From Phoronis australis (taxonomy: Eukaryota; Phoronida; Phoronidae): a DNA stretch of 64,000 nucleotides. The stretch spans positions 1,020,409 to 1,084,408 of the forward strand of contig NMRA01000058.1 of assembly GCA_002633005.1 (NCBI GenBank). The letters are read 5' to 3'. Shown piece by piece: positions 57,891 through 64,000 of this stretch. Every line of letters begins with the position of its first letter. Position 1 is the stretch's first letter. Under the pieces are notes generated by a model. The model had not been told where the DNA came from. It was given only the letters and a program-made list of their open reading frames with translations, and ran no database searches. The translations under genes were made by a program, and so were the position numbers.

Positions 57891-58984
57891 TGCACGTTGC
57901 CTGTGATTTGCAGGTGTATTCAGCAACAATTCAAGATCAGATGAACATGGTAATGCTTTTAACCCCCAAAGTATTTTGGTTCAGAAGTCGACCTATTAAC
58001 AGGGAAACAGGGCAAAACGCAGCTCTAGAAAGAAGAGAGATTTTGTTATGATCTTATTGTTGATACACTTCTGACCAAAGCATAATATAATTTGAAGATA
58101 TTGTCTCTGTCGTGTGTGCTGTAAATAGCCTTGGTAGAGTGTTGTAATGGAATTATATCCTGTAATTAATTTGAAGTCATGCCCAACAGTGCACAGATGT
58201 TCATTTCATGTAATGACTAGCGTGTATGATATGAAATGTAGAATGAAAATGGCTTATAATGTGGTGTAACGGTTGCGTGGTATTAGAGTCAACTCTATGT
58301 AAATTTATGGTAAAAATCTTTATTGATCGCAATTGTTAAACGTGCAATGGTAGCAGGTGTTGTTTCAAATGCTTTGTGGTTTCGTGCAATAGATTTAGAA
58401 ACAGTTTGTATTGTGCAATGCAAAAGTAACTTGATTTAATTTAATTTACTGGTGTGGCTTTGTGGAATGCAAAGACTTGTTCAGTTCAAGCCATCACTTT
58501 TTTCCAATACTGTTTCTGTACAAGACAATTTGACAGCAGACCAAACTAGTCTTACTGAATCTAGATGGTGACTTCTCTTTAATCATTGAAATCATGTCAC
58601 AAACACAGGTAATGTATACAGGGAACCCCTTATCCTCACACATTTCCACTTTCAAGGACTTCAGATTCAAAACAAAATCGTATTTTTATTTTATTGTCAG
58701 AGTATGGATCAGAAGTGTCTTTCCCCTTCTTTTGTACAGACAATTTTGTGATTTTCTATTTTTTTTTGGTGCCTAACGTCATACTACATAATTATTTTGG
58801 GTACTAAAAAAATATCTTGATATCTTTTTTGTAGGGTAATTCTAGCTTATCAAATAATGCGTTTTAACTTTTGAAAGTCATCAGCTGATTTTCATCATTA
58901 CAATAGCATGGTTGTGCTAAGTGTGGTCCATTGGGTGAGTCTTTAAAGGAAGACACCAATACTTTATCATTTAGTGGAAATAGA
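57891..58984. other. Downstream sequence or distal 3' UTR, nothing recognised
   Basis: AT-rich with no convincing ORF. It could belong to a long cyclase 3' UTR. Confidence 0.4.
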
Positions 58985-59340
58985 TTAACCCCTTATCTCT
59001 GTGATTGCTTGGCACAACATAGAGCAACCATGAGAATATGAAGTAGGTTGAAAATTGCGAAATGTTTTTAACGAGTTTTGTGCGAATCATGCACAGTAAG
59101 TATGGTAACCAGATGCTGGGGAATAGCACTATATATGATGCCGACTATGTGAGCCCCAGAAGTACGTAATTAGTGCAAATGTTATACCTTTTTACAGAAT
59201 TTTTTGTTTTCACATTCACAAGTTGTCAATGAATACAACTGCACTTTGTTTACCGTAGATTATGTTAAAATAGCATTGTCTCTCAGATATTGCTATACAT
59301 TAGCATATTTTGCAGCGTGCAAATACATCTTTAAGGAGAA
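58985..59340. repeat. Dispersed repeat (about 300 bp), copy 2
   Basis: Same order of matches as 25395-25690 (ccttatctctgtgattgctt, cagaattttttgttttcac, gcaaatacatctttaa). Confidence 0.65.
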
Positions 59341-59420
59341 AGTTTTCCGTCATTGTTATTTGGGTTGCCAGTGTCAAAATTTGTTTTGTAGTTTAGTCCT
59401 GTTTGATGAATTATTCACCA

Positions 59421-59615
59421 CTTGGCCCAGAGAGGTGTTTTGGGTGATGCGTCTTGGTTGTCAACCATTGAGTTAGTTTGACCCACTTGGCCCAGAGAGG
59501 TGTTTTGGGTGATAGGTCTTGGTTGTCAACCATTGAGTTAGTTTGACCCACTTGGCCCAGAGAGGTGTTTTGGGTGATGGGTCTTGGTTGTCAACCATCG
59601 AGTTAGTTTGACTCA
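59421..59615. repeat. Three perfect-length 65-bp tandem copies
   Basis: Units start at 59421, 59486 and 59551 with cttggcccagagaggtgttt and differ by only a few bases each. The low divergence suggests a recent expansion. Confidence 0.95.
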
Positions 59616-60714
59616 CATTTTTAACTTCAGATTATCTCTACAAACATGTCAGTATATGTCATGTAGGGCCTTGTTAACAAGTCTGTATAGTTAACCAAGT
59701 AACCACAAAACAAAAGATTTTAATAAGTATTTATTTTCTCAAAGTAGAAAGCTTGTACTGAGAAATTGATTTTTGATTTCTTATCAATCTGTCGTTAATT
59801 AGGTCATGTGACCATGTCTTTTTCTGAAAAATTAGCGAAGAAGGAGATACATGCACACCTGAGCAAAAGTATCAATAACATTGACCATATTTGGCTCCGA
59901 GACAGAGCAGTGACTTATTAACCATAGGTTACCCAAGCTAAGTTGAGGAAAGATGCATCTTATATGGAGATTAAGGATATTTTCATGTAGCTTTGTTGAG
60001 GTGACTGTTTCGACTTACTTTGTAAATGTCACAGTAATAAAGTACTAAATTTTACTGATTTTTTAGACACACTGAAGGTTTGGAATATCTCATTGTCCAG
60101 TGCTTTAACATCGTTAGTAGATGATAGGTCTGGTTTCCTGTGACTTTTCCACGTCTTTTGCCCTCGTACGCAGGATACCCCACCCCCCCCCCCTTCGGAC
60201 ACTGCAAATTGACAAAAGAAAGGCACAGCGACACATTGAACATCAAAGTAAAAAAATATGTCAAATAATTATGCGTCGTTCAGCGGCTTCTTCCAATTCA
60301 TGCATTACACTCGATCAGTGTAAAGAGTGGTACATATTTCCGAATAGATGGCGGTGTGAGATAGAGGATACTCCATGTATGCATATCTAGCAGTGACCGT
60401 CTTTTGTTCATTAAGTATACCATTTTAACAAGGTTTATAGCAGGGAGAACTGTCCGTTCTACAAAAATCTAACTTGTTGCTATTTTTGTGTAATAAAACA
60501 ACACATGGTTTAATCAACTTCCAATGAGAATGAACTCTTGATCACATTAGCTACCGTGACTACTGGTTCTGCACACGAGTATCGTTGTTTGAAGTAAGGT
60601 ACAGTGGTATGTCAAAGCAACAGTACCAATTACGTGGCCACATTTCAGTTGACATAAGTTTATGCTGTTACCATTTCCTAAAGCATCGTTTCCTGTTATA
60701 TTCCTGCAGCTTTG
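59616..60714. other. Downstream DNA, nothing recognised
   Basis: An AATAAA at 60036-60041 could serve as a distal poly(A) signal. A C-run is present at 60184-60193. Short overlapping ORFs at 60029-60390 are not supported. Confidence 0.4.
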
Positions 60715-60925
60715 GATTTTTCCCTTGAAAATCATAAAAAAATTCGTACTTTTGATAGCCCTTATGCAAAAGTGTAACATTTAAAAAACAATTCCTATCA
60801 CTGTTTAATAGAGCAGTTCATAAAATAATCTTTTAGTTTTAAAAGAATCCAATCTGTCATTTATGAGATGGATAGTTTCTAGTGCCAAAGTAACCTAAAT
60901 CAACATTTCTCTGAGAACCTTGCCG
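60715..60925. repeat. Dispersed repeat shared with 52700-52890
   Basis: Contains aaaatcataaaaaaattcg and ttttgatagccctt in the same order as the upstream copy, more diverged towards its right end. Confidence 0.55.
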
Positions 60926-61050
60926 TGCGTGCGCACTCTTGAGTCCAAATAGAAAAAACGAGTAACAGTCCTGAGTATGTTGGGAAATAACATGAAATAT
61001 ATACCGGTAGTTCATCTCAAAATGCTACGAAGCTCTCAAAAGAAAAAAAG

Positions 61051-61074
61051 AGTTCGTACACTAGTGTACGAACT
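61051..61074. repeat. Perfect 24-bp palindrome
   Basis: The half-site agttcgtacact is followed immediately by its exact reverse complement, with no spacer. Confidence 0.95.
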
Positions 61075-61963
61075 AATAGAGAAACACCGTACTATGCAAG
61101 GAAATATGACTTCTGAGCAAAAGAAAACGTGATTAAATAAATGTCAATTTCATGTTGGTTGCTAGTCCCGTATTTACAGACACAGGCCATTGCACTGAGT
61201 CGAGAAACACACTTCTCTAATTTCATGAATGCAGTCAAGTGGGTAATGTCCAATATACACGCAGTCATAGAAACCCTGAGCTGCAAGACCTTTCAAAGTA
61301 AGTTTCATGAGTACTTTGACCTGGTAATTTTATTCCGTCTTTTTCAACATTCAAACTTAAAAATTTAAGTTACACATTTCCAAGTAATCTGCTTACGAAC
61401 CTGGTGAAAATTGTAAGAGTTTTAAATTGGTACCCCTAAATCGCCTTATTTTTTCTCAACTGTGAAGTTCCAATATACCCAGTAGTGTTGAGTGGGTGTA
61501 ATGAAACCTGCTTAAATGTTTCATTTTATTGTAAAGTCCGGTAAGTGACGGCAATTCCTTCATATATTCAAACAAGTGGTGCTGTTCATGGCAAAACATG
61601 GTTTCACTGATGCTCATTTCTACTGATGTATCTTACTTTGGTAATTAATTGTGTTTTAATAAGTGTCTCGGCAAAACGTACGCCAGCAGAATTCTATAGT
61701 TTGACGAAGGCCGATGCGTTAGGTCAACGACAGTGAAATCAAAGTCAACATGTATTACGTTAGGAAAACAGTATGCTAAAATGATTGGGAATATCAAATG
61801 TTCAGTCAATTATCCCTCTTGTTGTGTCTCTCAGTTGCTCAGCCCTTTATGCCATTCAGATTTTAGTTTTTTGAAAATTCAGGAAAAGACCATACTGCTC
61901 GAAAACGAGATAGAAATAGTCTTTCGGCTTCATTTTAGTTAAAAGCAGCATATGGTGAATTTA

Positions 61964-62012
61964 GTGAAGTTACTGTTACCATAAATATGGTGAAGTTACT
62001 GTTACCATAAAC
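61964..62012. repeat. 26-bp tandem duplication
   Basis: gtgaagttactgttaccata occurs at 61964 and again at 61990. Confidence 0.85.
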
Positions 62013-62398
62013 AGATCTTAATATACATCTGATTTCGTAATCCTAGTCTATATTGCACAAATCAAATCCTTAGAAATTTGATTTTCCAAAACCTTGGAAA
62101 CACTCCAAAAATCAGGGACATGTTATGCATGCAAACACATTTTTATTTTGTCTGACCGTTCATGAAGTTTTTTGGTCTGAACCCATTTACGGAACTTTTT
62201 GTCTAACACCATTTGGTTTCTGGTCACACGGCGGCAAATACACAGTCAACATCCACCAAAGCAGCTGCTACAAGTGTGGTATTGAGGCCGTGATTGGCTA
62301 CTGCTGTTGTTCACAGCTCCCTCTACTGCTCAACATATGTGACGTTTTAATCCATAAGAACTTCATTTCTACCGAAAATGTGTAACCTGAAACGCGAG

Positions 62399-62765
62399 GA
62401 ATTTTTAGCCATACAAGAGAAAGCAAACTGCAATGTGAAAGTACTCACGAAATGTTCTCAGGGCCCACTGACAACAACTGAAATTTGATGATCAGGAGCC
62501 CAGATTCTTCCTAAGAGTTCTCGCTGAGGAAAATTATCAAGTCTCACTGCCAACAGCTTTCAGAAATATGAAGTCAAGTTTTTGACTTGTCACTTCAAAT
62601 TTCTCTCACTCGGTGTAATTTTCAGTCCTCTTTAGTTAAGTAGTTTGCAGGAAACGCGCAAATTAAAACAGGGGAACTATTTAAACTCTGAACTGAAACA
62701 CTTTATTTAGTCATACAAAATAAAATAAATTGCCATGTGAAAGTACTCACGAAACTTTGTAACGC
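62399..62765. repeat. Direct repeat pair (about 67 bp each)
   Basis: 62399-62465 and 62698-62765 share tttagccatacaa/tttagtcatacaa and atgtgaaagtactcacgaaa. The spacer is about 230 bp. Confidence 0.65.
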
Positions 62766-63373
62766 CCAATTGTATAGCTAGACATTTTAGTGATGCTGAC
62801 AAGTTCTGACGTGGTTCACTTTTTAGTATGAAATAATACGCGGGAAAAAGAGACTAGAAGAAATCGTTGATTCCGAAAAAAGCCAAAGGACGATTTGCTG
62901 AGAACTAAATCCCACTTAGTGAGTGTTTTAAGTTTACTTAATTGGTACAGTCACTTTAACTGATTTGAACGAATATCTGGCAGACAAGGGCGAGAATTGG
63001 CGACTTGAAACCAAATCACAAAACACAAAAGATTTCACTGTGTTACAGCTCTGGTCGAACCCTAGAACTTTAAAAGGTCAACCTCGCCCGATAATAATCA
63101 GAAGTGTGCGTTTTTCGGTCGTAAAAACGATAACGCCTATTTAAATGCTTATCATTTTATTTTTTTATTTTCGAATACGGTAGTGCCCAGTGACAGATAG
63201 TTTATCTTGAGCTGGATATCACTAGGAATGTTGTGCTTCAGTTTCGTAGCCGCCATGTCTTTCTCTGTCTTGTCGTTTCACTTATCGTCAACACAAATCA
63301 TTGTCAACGGTGGAGACCCATTTAATATACATACGTAATACAACCGAGGAAAGCGCCCATGTTAGAATGCTAA
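62766..63373. other. Downstream DNA, no gene recognised
   Basis: A possible stray end of the CGAATACGG family lies at 63170-63184 (ttttcgaatacggtag). Nothing else recognised. Confidence 0.4.
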
Positions 63374-63553
63374 TCATGGTACTGTTTGATGTTTAGTGGC
63401 ATTTATACTTGGAGTATTCTGTAATTTTCTAGGTCTCTTTTTCACTGATATATTAACACGGCGGCGCCGATTACCACGACCTGGACGCGTTTTCCGCATG
63501 AGGAACTTGGTCCGAATTTCCCGTGTGGATGGCTGTTTTCCAACGTTCACCAT
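63374..63553 (-). CDS. Weak hypothetical ORF, basic, possibly a first exon of a neighbour
   Basis: 59 codons from an ATG at 63553 in a good start context (purine at -3, G at +4). It begins MVNVGKQPSTREIRTKF and continues into an Arg/Lys-rich stretch, RKTRPGRGNRRRRVN. The local GC content is higher than in surrounding DNA. It has no recognised domain and overlaps a same-length ORF on the other strand, so it may be chance. If real it is convergent with the cyclase gene. Confidence 0.2.
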   Translation of the reverse strand: MVNVGKQPSTREIRTKFLMRKTRPGRGNRRRRVNISVKKRPRKLQNTPSINATKHQTVP

Positions 63554-63707
63554 GATATGCGTGTACAGTTTGTGTTCGCTAACACTGACAACTTTGGTTG
63601 CGAGAGTACTTAAACCGTCTATCCTCGACCGATCTACTCTTCTCTGGTTATTAAGCAACAGATACCTGTTAAAAGAGAACAAAAACTATACAGGGGAACA
63701 CGCATAA

Positions 63708-64000
63708 ACACACGCACCCGTGCACACATCTAACTTATAAAATCAGGGTAGTTGTAGGTGCCTGTAAGGGTTTCCCAAGAACACTTTGAAGGGAATGGAT
63801 ATTTCTTAGAATACAGTAATTATACAGGCACTACTTCAAATGCGTATACATAGGAATCATCTGGTCTCTAGAACGTTTATCAATAAAATATTGACAAACA
63901 CTTAATTTGGACTTAGTAGCCTCAAAGTAACACCCTAAATATGCTATCAAAATATCGTTTTATCGAATATTAAACCTTGTTGAGGCTTTGAATCTCACAT
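63708..64000. other. Right edge, nothing recognised
   Basis: AT-rich sequence without ORFs or repeats that I could identify. Confidence 0.45.

Noticed and set aside
63396-63707. Plus-strand ORF of 103 codons at the right edge
   Set aside because: Begins at a non-ATG codon, has no domain, and largely mirrors the minus-strand ORF in the same GC-rich patch.
1-64000. CRISPR arrays, operons, bacterial promoters or ribosome binding sites
   Set aside because: The window is spliced animal DNA; no regularly spaced identical repeats with unique spacers and no prokaryotic gene organisation were seen.

Overview
The window is animal nuclear DNA. It holds one large, intron-rich protein gene on the + strand, in an AT-rich background full of transposon debris. 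The gene encodes a membrane-bound (class III, nine-TM-type) adenylyl cyclase closest to vertebrate types 5 and 6. I placed 18 coding exons between 7068 and 56814, all with GT-AG introns and consistent phases. They give about 1,107 residues in the family order: cytoplasmic N-terminus, six membrane spans (M1), C1a catalytic half, C1b linker, second membrane block (M2), C2 catalytic half. A single gene for both types 5 and 6, large introns, tRNA-derived SINEs and many terminal-inverted-repeat elements point to an invertebrate metazoan, perhaps a deuterostome or lophotrochozoan. I cannot name the species.

Layout. 1-7030: upstream DNA with the end of a TIR element, a trinucleotide-rich tandem duplication, a 0.5-kb MITE and a self-complementary ATGGTTGACC array; no other gene is convincing. 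7068-7916: first coding exon. 7917-19738: intron 1, with a short-unit repeat, a 448-bp inverted-repeat element, an LTR-retrotransposon relic and a 1.17-kb Harbinger-like element. 19739-25980: exons 2-4, completing M1 and starting C1a. 25981-38758: the 12.8-kb intron 4, the densest repeat zone, with a LINE fragment, a 2.8-kb TIR element, its relatives, nested inverted repeats and an assembly join marked by one N. 38759-42261: exons 5-8, the rest of C1a and C1b. 42262-44996: an interval where one exon must exist by reading-phase arithmetic but was not found; it contains a six-unit minisatellite. 44997-51318: M2. 51998-56814: C2 and the stop codon. 56815-64000: 3' UTR and downstream DNA with tandem and dispersed repeats and one weak minus-strand ORF.

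The two cyclase halves pair to form one ATP-to-cAMP active site at the inner face of a membrane. C1a supplies the two metal-binding aspartates; C2 supplies the purine-selecting Lys and Asp and the transition-state Asn and Arg. All of these are visible. I found no wholly new biological system. The best leads are the missing M2 exon, a possible 22-codon in-frame cassette exon in intron 1, the Harbinger-like element with a TTA target duplication, a family of TIR elements sharing CGCCC-type ends, and the haplotype-like duplication beside the single N.
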